This document shows, in pieces, positions 18,278 to 30,181 of a DNA stretch of 64,000 nucleotides (the stretch's first letter is position 1; each line of letters starts with the position of its first letter). The translations under genes and the position numbers were made by a program. The stretch comes from Panicum virgatum (taxonomy: Eukaryota > Streptophyta > Magnoliopsida > Poales > Poaceae), in assembly GCF_016808335.1 (NCBI RefSeq), contig NC_053141.1, forward strand, positions 28,821,249 through 28,885,248. The letters are read 5' to 3'. The notes beneath the pieces were generated by a model. The model was given only the letters and a program-made list of their open reading frames with translations, was not told where the DNA came from and did no database searches.

Positions 18278-19410
18278 TTAGTTAGTGTTGCCAAATAACT
18301 TCTCCCTGAAACACCTCAGTGCTAACACATGCTCAGATCTCACATCTTCAGCCATAACAGTTGTGTCTTGCTTCAATAGGTCTCGGTATGTTTCTAGCAT
18401 GTCTGACTCCTTACTCTCTTTTGTTGCAAGGTAAGCAAACTTCCGAGCTTCAAGATTCTCACTAGACACACACTTTTGTGTATCTAGCATCTCTTTCTGG
18501 CCTTCATTTGCTTTATTCTGAGCATCTACAAGTAGCTACAGTTCTTCTTGACGTTCTATAATACAATCTTGATCCTTCCTCTTTCATTTTTTGAGCTCTT
18601 TATCTTTGTTGCTTCCTATTGGCCATTCCTCTTTGTCGTCATCTACAGAGAAATGCAGCCCCACATCGTCCTCAAGATTGAACTTTCTCTTTTCTGGATC
18701 TAAATTTGCAAGGCATTCTAAATAGGCATCCCATTTTGGTTCCTTGCGAAGAACATCCCAACAAGGTTTAAACATAAATGGACCATCTTTTTTATGCTCT
18801 CCCCATAAAGTTTCAGTGCCCTGTCCATTAGATCCACATCAGATTTACCACTAGCCCACATAGCATTAGCCTCCTTCCAGCTACCACAAAACCATGCAAC
18901 CCTTTTTCTTAATTCTTCCAAATCGATCCTTGACACACTTCATTAGACTTGCACGATTTTTTGGGATTGCACTATTGTAGGCGGCAGTAACATCTTTTCA
19001 ATATTGGTCATTCTTCTTGTAGTTTGCACGGATTGCATCATTTGAATTGTTAACCCAGGTACCAACCTATAATATTATCAAAAGAGGTGTTTTAATGCAG
19101 TGCTAATATGATTTAAAAAACTTATCAAAATAATATCCTCATCTTTTGTCCCTAGCATGCGCTTTTCAGTCCTAGGATAATCAAAGCTTGTGTCGTCACC
19201 AATATTGATCAGCTGCGATGAAGTACCATTGATCACAACTAGTGGAGGTCCATTCTTAGGTGGGTTTTTGTTGAAGAAATTCAGCAAACCACCAGGTGGG
19301 GTAGAATCCACTCCCCTGGTAATGAGAAAAGACAACATTATATCACTATAACAAAAATCAGCAGTAGAAAGGAAATTTTCATGAAGCACAATTGTGGTAC
19401 ATGTTCTCAT
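18278..19410 (-). pseudogene. PIF/Harbinger ORF1 (Myb/SANT-like) remains
   Basis: Broken frames in order on the minus strand give a SANT-like helix block (GTKDED, WVNNSNDAIRANYKKNDQY, a TGA, RFGRIKK), then SWKEANAMWASGKSDVDLM, PCWDVLRKEPKWDAYLE and a charged C-terminal helix (KFAYLATKESKESDMLETY). This is the DNA-binding partner protein (ORF1) of PIF/Harbinger elements, which works with the DDE protein. At least one frameshift in a poly-A run and one nonsense codon are present. Confidence 0.7.
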
Positions 19411-19563
19411 AATATTTGGCTATATGAAGCACAACTAAACTTTGAGCAGGACTAATCCATACACAAATGAATTTATTCAACTGAACTGAACTGAACTTCC
19501 ACACGTAAAAATACTACCACGCATACTAGAAATTGAGCAATCAACAAATTTTGTCACTAGAAA

Positions 19564-19870
19564 CTAACTACCATGCTCTAGTTCATACGCAAGTGGACAA
19601 AAAAGAAGATAAACCAAGTTTGAATGCAAGAAACACTTACAAAACCTGCAGATTGGAGTCTTCCATATTTGCAGAGGAAGCAGGTGCCCACCAAGGGCCT
19701 TGAGGCAATGAGCCGGCCATGTTTGGGTGCTGTAGCCTATGAATCTAGTATGGAGTGGAGGAGGGCACCATGGACTGTGGTGGATATGGAGGGCACCAAG
19801 CGCTAAGCCCAAACATGGAAGGGGTGGCCGATGGTGGAATAGGATGAGCACCAGGCGGTGGCGGGATCTC
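19564..19870 (-). pseudogene. possible N-terminal exon of PIF/Harbinger ORF1
   Basis: A minus-strand frame rich in Pro, His and aromatic residues (MEIPPPPGAHPIPPS region, then FGLALGALHIHHSPWCPPP) lies where the N-terminal exon of ORF1 would be expected. Such proline-rich leaders are usual in grass PIF ORF1 proteins. There is no independent proof that it joins to 19410. Confidence 0.4.
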
Positions 19871-20022
19871 CATTGGTGCTAGGGCATAGGCCCTCTTGGA
19901 TTGACAAGGCATCTCGTATGGGATTGGCGGTCAGTTTGTTGTTTAGGGTTTTGTGGCGATTGTGGATGAACTAGATAAGGATTGGGGGGGTGGCTTTAGC
20001 CTTCGATTTGGCATGCCGGGGA

Positions 20023-20411
20023 CAGTGGCGGAGCCAACCCTGAGACCTAGGAGGGGGCGGGCAAGTTCAACGGCTGGCACTAAGTGCCTAGATTTTGTTT
20101 TCTCTGAACATCACCATCGCTAGCCATGAACATGTTCAAAACTAACCGATGCATTCATGTGTGCAAAATAAAAAGAGAGAGAGAGTTGAACCATGGTTTT
20201 ATAGATATTTGGGCTGTAATTGAGCTTCACAATCGATAGGGATTAACTAGCCTAGCAGAAACACATTCCATGTAGCTTATTTTGGACTGTATTTCTTTCC
20301 CAAGATGATGCATTGCTGGTTGTGATTGTGTCTGCAGCCTACGACCTGAATGCTTTGCACAGAGGAAGGGGGGCCATGGCCCAGGTTGGCCTACATGTAG
20401 CTCCGCCCATG
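20023..20411. mobile_element. hAT MITE (CAGTGGCGGA family), 389 bp
   Basis: Left end CAGTGGCGGAGCCA, right end TAGCTCCGCCCATG. Flanking 8-bp repeats are gccgggga (20015-20022) and gctgggga (20412-20419), with one mismatch. Related elements with the same ends lie at 35475-35756 and 41044-42228. Confidence 0.7.
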
Positions 20412-20419
20412 GCTGGGGA

Positions 20420-21577
20420 TCGATTTGGCGCACGGGAGATTGCTTTGGCAGGAGGAGCAGAAGAGATTGAGTGAGGGAGGTGGAGGGAGCACGAGATCAG
20501 GAGGAGGAAGAAGTCGCTGCTTTATTAGTCGCCAGCAACGGGCTCAAAGCGGGCATTTGGGCCTAGATTCCTCCACCTGCGCCGAGCGACTTGTGAAACG
20601 GTGATTCTGTTCTCTCTCCTGCTTTCTTGCACCTCCACATCGGAATAGTCTGGCGTGGATCTCTCAATCGCCCGCTGACTCAGCCCCGTAAAACTTGCTG
20701 TGAGCTCTTGCACGCACCCCAAGACTATATGAACGAGAAATAATGTTTTTTTTGCAAAAGAGAAAGCAGAATCATGGTGCATGTGCACCAGACTATGGTT
20801 GGCTCTCTGTGACCACGATGGTTTGTCTCATGTGGTAACGGCATGAGCTCTCCTTTTTCTTGTTAAAGCGGATGAAGAATGAAGTGTTTGGTATGGCTCC
20901 AACTATAGAAAATTCGTAAAATTTTTAGAGCTGCTCATACCCAGCTCTGACAATGCTTAGAGCCGGAGTTGTAAATAAATGAAGAATCTTTTGCTAAATC
21001 ATTATACTTCTATTTCAGATTTAAAATAAAAATATGAAATACTTAATTTATTTTACAAACTTTGGCTAGAGCTTGGATCTGAGAGCTGAAGCTGAAGCGA
21101 GCCCACCGCCCAAAGTGTCTGCCAGCTCCGTGTGCGTGAGCTGTGCGTTCTGCGTGCATGCTGGCATGACGGCGATGCTATATATGGCTCGTTGTATCAC
21201 GGGGAAGCAGTAGCAGTGGTGGAAAAATCATGATAACATAATATAATCCATACTTAGCGTGCCTGACCTTTCCCTAGAATATGCTAAGTTTCTAGAGTAA
21301 GTAATCTGATAACTCTAGGAACCTACAAGGGTGTGTCCAATCAGAGAAGGTTCGTCATTCGTAGATAACTTTTAATTTCCATTTAAGGCAGCAGGTTGCC
21401 ATAACAGTAAAAAGCCTACCCGCAAAAAAAACAGTAAAAAAGCCTTTATTACTATAAAAAGCCATTATTAAAAAGAACCATACTTCACCTTTTTTCAGTT
21501 CATGAAGCCCAAATTGCATTCAAACTGGATATGAGGAAATTACTTTGATGACTTGTTCAAGTAGTGCGAAGTCTCCA
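20420..21577. other. intergenic, possible Tourist-like MITE at 20885-21112
   Basis: A segment beginning GTGTTTGGTATGGCTCC and ending CGAGCCCACCGCCCAAAGTG has imperfect inverted ends resembling PIF/Tourist MITEs. No duplication could be fixed. No gene was recognised in the rest. Confidence 0.35.
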
Positions 21578-22507
21578 TGTTACCGCCCCTATACCTGGCC
21601 AGACAGCGTCATTGGCTTCGGAGAATTTTTTTATTTTTTATATTATTTTTTTCTCGATTTATCAAAAATATATGCCGATTTTTTTTTGCAAAAATGTCAT
21701 CCTGCCGCCAGTTTATCCGGCGGAAGGTAGGTACCGCCGGATGAACCGGCGGCAGGTGCACCGTAGAAAACATACCGCCGGTTCATCCGCACATTTTTAA
21801 AAAATTATAACAAATTTATATGGATTCGGATTGTGATAAAATTTATACAAAAATTATAGACCTCGACGAGATCTACAACTTTGTAATTCAAACTTTTTTC
21901 ATTTGGAATCATTCTGGTATTTAAATAATCGACACAACATTTAGATCTAAAAAATCAGATCTAAACAAGTCGTGCTGCTCATCGGGAGTGCACCGGAAAT
22001 CAGATCTAAACAACTTTGTAATTACAACAAATCTAGCGTTGTTTAGATGAAAAATTCCCGGTGCACTTCCGATGAGCAGCACGACTTGTTCATCCGGCGG
22101 TACCTACCTTCCGCCGGATGAACTGGCGGTAGGATGACATTTTTGTAAAAAAAAAATCGGCATATATTTTTGACAAATAGGAAAAAAAATATTGGCTTCG
22201 GAGGTGCGCGCTCCAGGAAGGCATCTTTGCAAAATCAGCTCTAGAATTGCTGGGCCTGATTGGGTCCGTTAAACCTCAGCCCATGTAATAGCGTTGCCCA
22301 TTTTTCTTTCTTGATTGAGTGTCGTGAGGATATAAGCTACCTCCCTGCGTGGAGAAGAACTCGAACTAAACTGTACCCCGAACAGAGCCGTGCGCTGCAC
22401 GCCGGCGTTGGTAGGGTCGTCGTCGTCTTGCCGTCGCCTGAGAAGAATCTTATCCAGTTCCACCGAGTTGCCATGCTATCGATCCATGTCATAGAAGTAT
22501 GGTAACA
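21578..22507 (+). repeat. 5' LTR of chromovirus, with inserted foldback element
   Basis: Starts TGTTACCGCC and ends TATGGTAACA. Sequence 21578-21623 and 22191-22507 aligns with the 3' LTR at 29050-29310. The 5' copy keeps about 85 bp (around 22345-22430) that the 3' copy has lost. Confidence 0.85.
21624..22190. mobile_element. foldback / Mutator-like MITE inside chromovirus LTR
   Basis: Long inverted arms (about 21630-21770 against 22085-22190) share ATATATGCCGATTTTTTTTT, AAAATGTCATCCT and TCCGGCGGAAGGTAGGTACC. A second inner inverted pair has CGTGCTGCTCATCGG. Both sides carry attggcttcggag (21611-21623 and 22191-22203), so the true duplication is 9-13 bp. That fits a Mutator-type insertion. 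No coding capacity. Confidence 0.75.
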
Positions 22508-22509
22508 TC

Positions 22510-22522
22510 TGGTACCAGAGAC
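22510..22522 (+). promoter_or_regulatory. primer binding site (tRNA-Met-like)
   Basis: tggtaccagagac begins two bases after the 5' LTR and resembles the initiator tRNA-Met primer site TGGTATCAGAGC. Confidence 0.65.
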
Positions 22523-22627
22523 TCGATCCTGGCATCTCACGATCACCAGATGCGCCTTCAAGTCACCATGAAGACGGATGAACAATTTGAGCGTATTCTC
22601 AAGATGCTCTAAGAAAACAAGCAAGGG

Positions 22628-24128
22628 ATGGTTGAGATCAAGGCCACGATGACGGAGATGCGTTTGGCGAAGGATGAATTCGAAGCTTGGAAACCCGAAG
22701 TCGACAAGAGTGTTGCCGATCTGCAGATCGCCGTCAACACCCTCGGCCACCGCTTCGACAAGCTCTTCTCCAACACCGTCCCTGCCTCCCCGCATCTGGA
22801 TGCACCCATCACTCACCCTGCACCAGAGATTGTGGGATCTTCACCGGCGCTGGCCACTGCCCATCTGGTGGCGACCTCCAAGGAGGCTGCATTTGGGCCA
22901 CATGGCCATCGCGTCGAAACACACAACTGGGGGTCTGGATTTGGAGTGGTGTATACCATTCCTCATCCGTCTCCAGTCATAGGTGCGAAGCAATTCCCAA
23001 ATCCTTCTTCTGCTACTTTTGATTTGGAGTCGCATCTTGACTAGAGCGAATTGTCCCGTTTATGTCATGCTTTTCCCCCCACTAGATTCTCCCCAATTTG
23101 ATGGTTCCAACCCTAAGTTATGGATCCGTAAGTGTGAGACCTTTTTTGATATCTATTCTGTTGCCAAGCATTACTGGGTAGGGTTAGCCACCATGAATTT
23201 CATCGGTTCCGCAGCCTTTTGGTTGCAATCCATCCAGTCCCGTAGCGCCAAATTGAGTTGGGAAGGGTTGGGCTCAGCCTTGTGTGCCCGCTTTGATCGG
23301 GATGAGCGGAATCACATGATCTGTCAGTTTTTCCGTATTAACCAAACCACTTCTATTTCTGACTACATAGAAACATTTAGTGATCTGGTCCATGAAATGC
23401 TAGCTCATGACCCCACTATAGCTAATTCTATCATTACTAACCGCTTTATAGATGGTTTGCGAGATGATATTCGAGCAATTGTAGTAGTTCATCGACCTCA
23501 AGACTTGGATACTGCTAGTTCCTTGGCTCTTTTGCAGGAGGAAGTTTTAGTGGATTATCCTCGGAAAGAATTCAAGAAACCTGATGGCATTTCTTATCAG
23601 AAAAGATACTCTACTGATGGCACCAAGTCTGGTGTTTCTTCTTCTATTGCCTCACCAAGCAGATCCTTGAATTCTCTCCCTGTTGATGACAAGAAAAGTT
23701 CTAAACCTGTCAAACCCAAGACTATGGATGATAAATTGTCAGCTCTCAAAGCTTACCGAAGAGCCAAAGGTTTGTGTTACAAATGTGGTGAAAAGTGGAA
23801 TCCTAGTCATAAGTGCCTCCTACAGTTTCCCTGCATTCTATTGAAGAAGTTTGGCTGTTCTGACAGTACCAACACTCAGTTTGACTCTGATGACTCAGAT
23901 GTAACTGAAGATTTGTGTGCCCTGTCCTCCCAAGCTATCCATGGTACTGAGGGTTCTAAAACTATCAGGTTGAGAGGTTTTGTAAGTGGTTTGGAGGCAT
24001 TTATTTTGGTTGATTTTGGGAGCACTCACTGTTTCATTAATGAACAGTTAGCTGCTACCATTCCTAGGTGGAAGATGTTAGAAACACCACTTCTTGTGAA
24101 GGTGGCTAATGGCAATCTGCTTACTTGA
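22628..24128 (+). pseudogene. gag and start of protease of chromovirus
   Basis: The first frame (22628-23044) holds a coiled-coil leader. After a TAG and a frameshift, 23060-24128 continues with SPQFDGSNPKLWIRKCE, a gag core, and a zinc knuckle CYKCGEKWNPSHKC near 23780. The protease motif LVDFGSTHCF lies near 24010, with Phe where the family usually has Ser. The gag would coat the RNA; the protease would process the polyprotein. The breaks prevent a full product. Confidence 0.8.
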
Positions 24129-25735
24129 ACACATGAGATTCCTGAATTGATCTGGGGCATTCAGGGTCTGACCTTTAGAACTACATTCAAAATCATTCCT
24201 CTAGGTAGCTATGACATGATTCTAGAAATGGATTGGCTAGAACTGCACAGTCCCATGCAGGTTCATTGGCAAAAGAAATGGTTATCCTTTTAGTACATTG
24301 GTCAGCAGATTACATTGCAAGGAGTACAGACTTGTGCTACTATGGGGCCTCCTATCACAGAATCACAGCTGAAGGCAATGTTCAAAACAGATTCGATTTT
24401 ACACTTAGTCCACCTTGCTGCAGTAGACTGTCAGAGTAACCTTGCTGAGTTACCTTCTGAAATCTGTCACCTTCTGCAATAGTTTGCTGATCTCTTTCAG
24501 GAACCACAAGGATTACCACCTTCTAGACCAGGTGACCATCAAATACCTCTCATCCCTGGCGCTCAACCTTTCAGGCTTCAGCCATATCGTTATAATCCAA
24601 CCCAAAAAGATGAAATCGAGAAGCAGACTGCTGACATGCTCAGAAAAGGGTGGATCCAACATAGTTCCAGTCCATTCAGTTCTCCTATTCTATTGGTTAA
24701 GAAGAAAACAGGTGATTGGCTTCTCTGTGTGGACTTTCGATGTCTCAATGCTCTCACTGTTAAAAACAAATATCCTCTGCCCATTATAGATGAGATCATG
24801 GATGAATTATTTGGTGCTTGTTGGTTTTCCTCATTGGATATGTGCTCAGGCTTTCACCAAATCAAGATGAAAAAGGGAGAGGAGTTTAAAACTGCATTTC
24901 AAACTCATAATGGCCACTATGAGTACAAAGTGATGCCTTATGGTGCCACAAGAGGACCCGATACTTTCCAGGGAGTGATGAATGCAATATTGGCTCCATT
25001 TCTTCGCAAATTTGTGGTGGTTTTTATAGATGACATTCTTATCTATAGTCCTAGCTAGTCTGATCATCATTACCATCCGAAGCAAGTCTTTACTGTATTA
25101 CAGCAACATAAGTTTCATGTTAAATTAGCCAAATGCAGCTTTGCCAAGAAGGAACTCTGTTATCCTGCCATGTCATTAGTGCTGCTGGTGTTTCCACTGA
25201 TCCTAAGAAAGTTGAAATCATCAGGAAATGGCCAACTCCATCATCTGTCAAGGACATTAGAAGTTTTCTGGGCATGGCATGTTACTACAGAAAGTTTTTG
25301 AGAAGTTTTGGTCTCATCTCTAAACCTTTGACCAATCTTCTCAAGAAGGGTGACCTCTTTGTTTGGACTAGTGTAACTGAAGAGGCATTTCAAACACTCA
25401 AACAGGCTCTGATCTCTGCACCAGTATTAGCAATGCCCAATTTTTCCAAGCCATTTACAGTTGAAACTGATGCTTTAGATTTTGGTGCTGCAACAAGATG
25501 GTCATCCTATTGCATGCATCAGTAAGGCTCTTGGGGTCAAATCTAGAGGATTGTCATCTTATGAAAAAGAATGTCTTGCTATTTTAATGGCAGTTGATCA
25601 GTGGCGTAGTTATTTGCAGCACTCTAAATTTATCATCAAAACATATCAGAGTTCTTTGACACACTTCGAAGACCAAAGAGTGACAACCCCTTGGCAACAA
25701 AAAGCTTTGACTAAATTACTGGTCTCTCCTACATG
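24129..25735 (+). pseudogene. reverse transcriptase and RNase H of chromovirus
   Basis: RT blocks are readable across frames: VDFRCLNALTVKNKYPLP, FSSLDMCSGFHQIKM, and the catalytic FIDDILIYS near 25030. A TAG follows and the connection region resumes at 25133. RNase H starts at TDALDFGAA near 25465, then shifts frame (GHPIACISKAL, SSYEKECLAIL). The later TDHKSL-type aspartate position reads TYQSSL, so this catalytic residue is lost. Multiple stops make the copy dead. Confidence 0.8.
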
Positions 25736-26980
25736 ATTGTATACAAAAAGGGGATTGACAACAGAGTAGCTGATGCTTTATCTCGTGTATCTCATCAACC
25801 TTCTTCTGAATTGGCTGCAATATCTGTGTCTCAACCCACTTGGCTGAAAGAAATACAACAGGCATATTTACAAGATGAGGCAGCCATGAAACTCTTGTCT
25901 GAATTATCTGTTTCTTCACCAGTTGGCCATTATTCCTTGCATTCTGGTCTGATTTACTACAAGCACAGAATTTGGGTTGGCAACACTATCTCTTTGCATT
26001 AGAAAATAATCCAAGCTCTTCATGCTAGTGCAGTTGGTGGACATTCTGGTTATGAGGTGACTTACAAATGAATCAAGAAATTGTTTGATTGGCCAAGAAT
26101 GAAAGACATCATCAAGAGTTTTGTATCTCAATGTTCTATTTGTCAACATGCCAAATCTGAGAGAGTACCTTATCCTGGTCTTTTATCACCCCTGCCAGTT
26201 CCACAAGGTGCATGGCAAGTTGTCACACCTGATTTCATTGAGGGGCTGCCTAAATCATCCTCTTATAATTGTATTCTAGTGGTTGTGGACAAGTTCTTCA
26301 AGTATGCACACTTCTTACCCTTGTCCCATCCCTTTACTGCTCTCCAAGTGGCCTTGGTTTACATGAACAATATCTTCAAACTACATGGTCTGCCCACTGC
26401 TATAGTCTCTGACCATGACAGAATTTTTACCAGTACTGTTTGGCAAGAGTTATTCAAACTTACTGGTACTACTTTGCGTATGAGCACAACATATCATCCC
26501 CAGACTGACGGCCAAACTGAGCGAATGAATCAATGTCTTGAGACTTATTTGCGATGTTTTGTTCGTGCTTGCACCAGTAAATTGTCTCAGTGGTTGTCCT
26601 TGGCAGAGTTTTGGTATAATACATCGTATCACTCTACACTAGATAGTACTCCCTTTATGGTGGTCTAAGGCCATGAACATCGGCAACATGGAATTGAACA
26701 TTGTCAAATTCCAGACCTCAAAGAATGGCTTCAGCAACGGACACTAATGCAACAACTTCTGCATCAACACCCTCTGCGCGCTAAAAAACATATGAAAATA
26801 CAGGCTGACAAGAAGATATCACCTCGGTCTTTTGAAATTGGAGAGTCAGTTTATCTCAAAATACAACCCTATGTTCAAACTTCTCTTGCAGCACGATCTT
26901 CCAACAAACTATCCTTCAGATACTTTGGACCCTATTTGATCCTTGAAAGAATTGGTGAGTGTTGGTGTTTCTTATGCTGA
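25736..26980 (+). pseudogene. integrase of chromovirus
   Basis: The HHCC zinc part shows HASAVGGHSG and CSICQHAK, with a TGA between them near 26070. The DDE core shows PDFIEGLP (first Asp), VSDHDRIF (second Asp) and HPQTDGQTERMNQ (Glu). The frame stops at 26666-26668 where the family continues, and the C-terminal part (KLSFRYFGPYLILERIG) follows to 26959. A solo LTR interrupts it there. The triad is intact but the frame is not. Confidence 0.82.
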
Positions 26981-28731
26981 ATAGAATATGGAATCCGCAA
27001 GCACACAGAATCTCCGTTGTAGCACTTCACCTTGGAGTATCCCAGGGTATCGTATATTTCCTCAGGGAAGCATTATGGTAAAGAGTATTGAGGAATTGAA
27101 TGACAGATTTTATGCTCAATGGAATATGGATTCCGCAAGCGCATAGAATCACCGCTGTAGCACTTCACCTTGGAGTATTCCAGGGTATCGTATATTGTCT
27201 CAGGGAAGCACTATGGTAAAGAGTATTGAGGAATCGGATGACAAACTTTACTAGAGATATGAATCGACTAACTTTGTCGGGGTAAGCCTGATAGATAAGA
27301 TAATGTCTAACGATGACCGTTTGGCACAGGAGACTCTAATCCTTAGAGAGGTAAGCAGCTGGGAGGACAACGAGCGAGAAAGACTCCTAAAACACTCCTA
27401 AACTATCGAGCTAGCCTCTCTAGACTAAACCTTGATTCTAACTAGTTATCGGGAACCTAGAGCTTACTTCGGCGGCTGGAAAAGGAAGGATTTTAGAAAG
27501 GGGTGAGAAGGGAGTCTAACGACAACATGTAACTAATGCTATAAAAATACTCAAACGTGGTGAACTACAAGGGACGGACAAGGGCTGTTACCACCTACCA
27601 CAATGGTACCGTTGAGTGGAACACACTTTCTAGCTAACACTGAGCTCAGACACCACGTCCGTACTTGATGTTAGGATTTCTCTTGTCGCGAACAAGAGAA
27701 ACACCCCTCAATCTAGGGAACTAACTTAAGTTCCCTAGTCTGGGCTAGAGAACCCGCAAGGTAAGATCCCGATAAACAAGAAAGATATAAAGCCTAAACT
27801 AGATGAATTACTTCCGCACACACGCAAGATAACTTGGAAAGATAAATAAATGCGAAAAGTAAAGCTAACTCGAAAAGACAAAGAAGATAACTTATAACGA
27901 TAAATGCCAAAGAAAAATATACAAGAGCTTATACCCGACTTCCGATGACAACTCCGAAATCCCGAGACAAGCTCGGCTCGACTCTCTCCCAAACTACCTA
28001 ACCTACTCTAGAAAGTAAAAGTGAGAAGAGAGAACTCCTTTGGTGTATGTTGAGAGTGAGAGTGTTGCACTCTATTTATAGTGCTCCAAGGTCAGTATTT
28101 GGCCGAGCTTTAGTTGTACGCAGTTGTAGCGGTTGTGCTTAACTTCCATGTGAAGATGAGGCCGAGAGGCTGCAAAGTGGGGCCGGCCGGCCTGGGATTT
28201 TGTTCGTTTGGTGCCGACCTTCTCGTGGACGCTTCTGATCTTCTCTAGATGGCGGTGGATGGTTGCTTTGGTTTTAAGCTAACAGTTGGTAGGCCGGCCA
28301 GCCTGGGTTCGGCACGTCTTGGCCCTCCGTTTCACCGACTTCTTGATCAACAGTGTATGAAGTCTAGAGAGGTGGTTTCGGGCCAAAAGATTAGGGTAAG
28401 TGTTGAAGGTGGGTCCTTCAATCTATGTGCTAGGCCTTTCGGTCCATTTGATCAAACCAACTTGCAATCCAATCCATGGTTTAGAGATAATGTGAGCATG
28501 TCACTTCACTCCTGGATCAAAGACATGGCACACTGTGTAGAGGTGCCAGGGCGGCAAGCCTCGATTTTTCCCAGTTTTGGCTCATTTTTGGTATATTAGT
28601 TCATGCAACCACAACTCATCCAAAATTGTTGCCCTTGTTAGAAATAAGTAAAATATATATGGAACATGGTGTAAAGCTCATTTTATTCCCGAGAAGTTGG
28701 CGGTCAAAATGGGAAATAATGGTTGTCAACA
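26960..28731. mobile_element. solo LTR inserted in the chromovirus, 1772 bp
   Basis: It begins TGTTGGTGTTTC and ends GGTTGTCAACA. Its borders exactly interrupt the conserved ERIG / YKLQLPDG reading of the host element. The flanking five bases (gtgag and atagg) do not match well, so the duplication is decayed or absent. The interior has a 125-bp tandem duplication (about 26984-27107 and 27118-27242, GGAATCCGCAAGC and GTAGCACTTCACCTTGGAGTA). No internal domain is present. Confidence 0.6.
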
Positions 28732-28741
28732 ATAGGTTGCT

Positions 28742-29040
28742 TATAAATTGCAGTTGCCTGATGGATGTAACATTCACCCAGTTTTTCATGTATCCTTGTT
28801 GAAGAAGGCGGTGCAACCATCGACTCTGGTAAGCCCTTATTTTCCTGATTTGTCAGATGATCTACAGATTCCAATGTTTGTGCTCGACCGTCATCTGCAT
28901 CGATATCAAGACAAGATGATCACGCAAGTTCTGGTACAATGGTCACACTGGCCTGTGGAACTTTCTACTTGGGAAGATGAGGAAGCACTACGCCAGCAGT
29001 TTCCTCGTGCTCCGGCTTGGGGACAAGCCGGTTCTGAAGA
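28742..29040 (+). pseudogene. chromovirus pol C-terminus with chromodomain-like end
   Basis: This is the continuation of the integrase C-terminus: YKLQLPDGCNIHPVFHVSLL followed by a chromodomain-like block (VLVQWSHWPVELSTWEDEEA). Chromodomains guide such elements to particular chromatin. It runs into the polypurine tract at about 29038-29049, directly before the 3' LTR. Confidence 0.75.
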
Positions 29041-29049
29041 AGGGAGGAA

Positions 29050-29310
29050 TGTTACCGCCCGTGTTGTGCCTAGATGGCGTCATCGCCTTCGGAGGCGCGC
29101 GCTCCAGGAAGGCGTTTTTTCCAAAATCAGCTCTAGAATTGCTGGGCCTGATTGGGTCCGTTAAAACTCAGCCCTTGTAATAGCGTAGCCCATTTTTCTT
29201 TCTTGATTGAGTGTCATGAGGATATAAGTCTTGCCGTCGCCTGAGAAGAATCTTATCCAGTTCCACCCAGTTGCCGTGCTATCGATCCCTGCCACAGAAG
29301 TACGGTAACA
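29050..29310 (+). repeat. 3' LTR of chromovirus
   Basis: Starts TGTTACCGCC after an AGAAGGGAGGAA purine tract and ends TACGGTAACA. It aligns with the 5' LTR apart from the inserted element and an 85-bp deletion. Confidence 0.85.
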
Positions 29311-29930
29311 CCATCGTAAAAAGAAATACCATCCATAAAACAAGACCAAGTACATATCGTTCAAAGGGCTAACAAGCAAAGAAAACTAATATAACTCAGC
29401 GGGGCATCAATTTGGCCGAAGGCGGTGGCGAGATGCGGCAACAGTAGGTCAGCCGAACCAGTGGTTCGACCAAACCACCTCTGGCACGCCTCACCTCCCG
29501 CTGCCATGTGTTGTCTCCAAGAAGTTTTTCTAAGTCAGTTACACCCGATTCCCATGAAATTAACCGCCTGAACCAACCTTGTGAGCCTATATAAGAAAAG
29601 AAGGTGTTTCTCCTTGAGGACACATCAAGATCTAGCCATTCTCTCCTCTTTTGTAAAAGTCCTAAGTTAGTGGAGTTTAGGATAAGGATAGCTCTATTTC
29701 AGATATCCGAGTCCTTTTGGAGAATTGGGTATAGTTTTGTATTCTTTTCCTTCTTGTAAGTTTCTTACTTATTTGCAAGTCTTATGACCCTTTCATAGTT
29801 TATACTTGTACCATTTACCTTGTATGTGTAGACGAGTAAATCTAATACCATGTATCAGTTCAATATTCTTCATTGGTTGTGCATGATGCCTGGGTTATGT
29901 AAATATCATTGGATGCTTGTTTACCCCACA
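29311..29930. other. intergenic, possibly a decayed LTR
   Basis: No gene was recognised. The stretch with a TATATAAG signal (about 29588) and CTTGTAAGTTTCTTAC resembles the R/U5 part of an LTR, but no ends could be defined. Confidence 0.3.
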
Positions 29931-29965
29931 CTAGTAGGGTGCACGCGCGGCACGCACGTGTTTTA
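29931..29965 (-). repeat. Helitron 3' terminus with hairpin
   Basis: On the minus strand a CACGTGCG-rich hairpin (stem with two G-T pairs) is followed by CCCTACTAG. The same family signature is seen at 37550-37579 and 44560-44595. Confidence 0.7.
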
Positions 29966-30181
29966 TAAAAACAAAAAAAAGAAATATGTTACAAAGAATA
30001 TGTATTCATAGCCACATCTACCATTAGCTCGTGGATACAATATTTAGTACATTGTTCGATACAAACCAGTTTCATTGTAAACTGCAGAGCCATCCACATG
30101 CAACAACGCCTGTTAGCCCTACAACCAGGCCGGCTTATTAATCATCCCTTTAAAAATCAATGCATATCTAAAGAGGACTAA

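Larger units (their letters stand above)
21578..29310 (+). mobile_element. chromodomain Ty3/gypsy retrotransposon, decayed
   Basis: Paired LTRs (21578-22507 and 29050-29310), a TGGTACCAGAGAC primer site, gag, protease, RT, RNase H, integrase and a chromodomain-like end occur in gypsy order on the plus strand. The short LTR (about 350 bp without its insertion) and the PBS fit the Reina-type chromoviruses. The flanking five bases (ctcca and ccatc) do not match, so there is no visible target duplication. Many stops and frameshifts, plus two later insertions, make it inactive. Confidence 0.85.
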
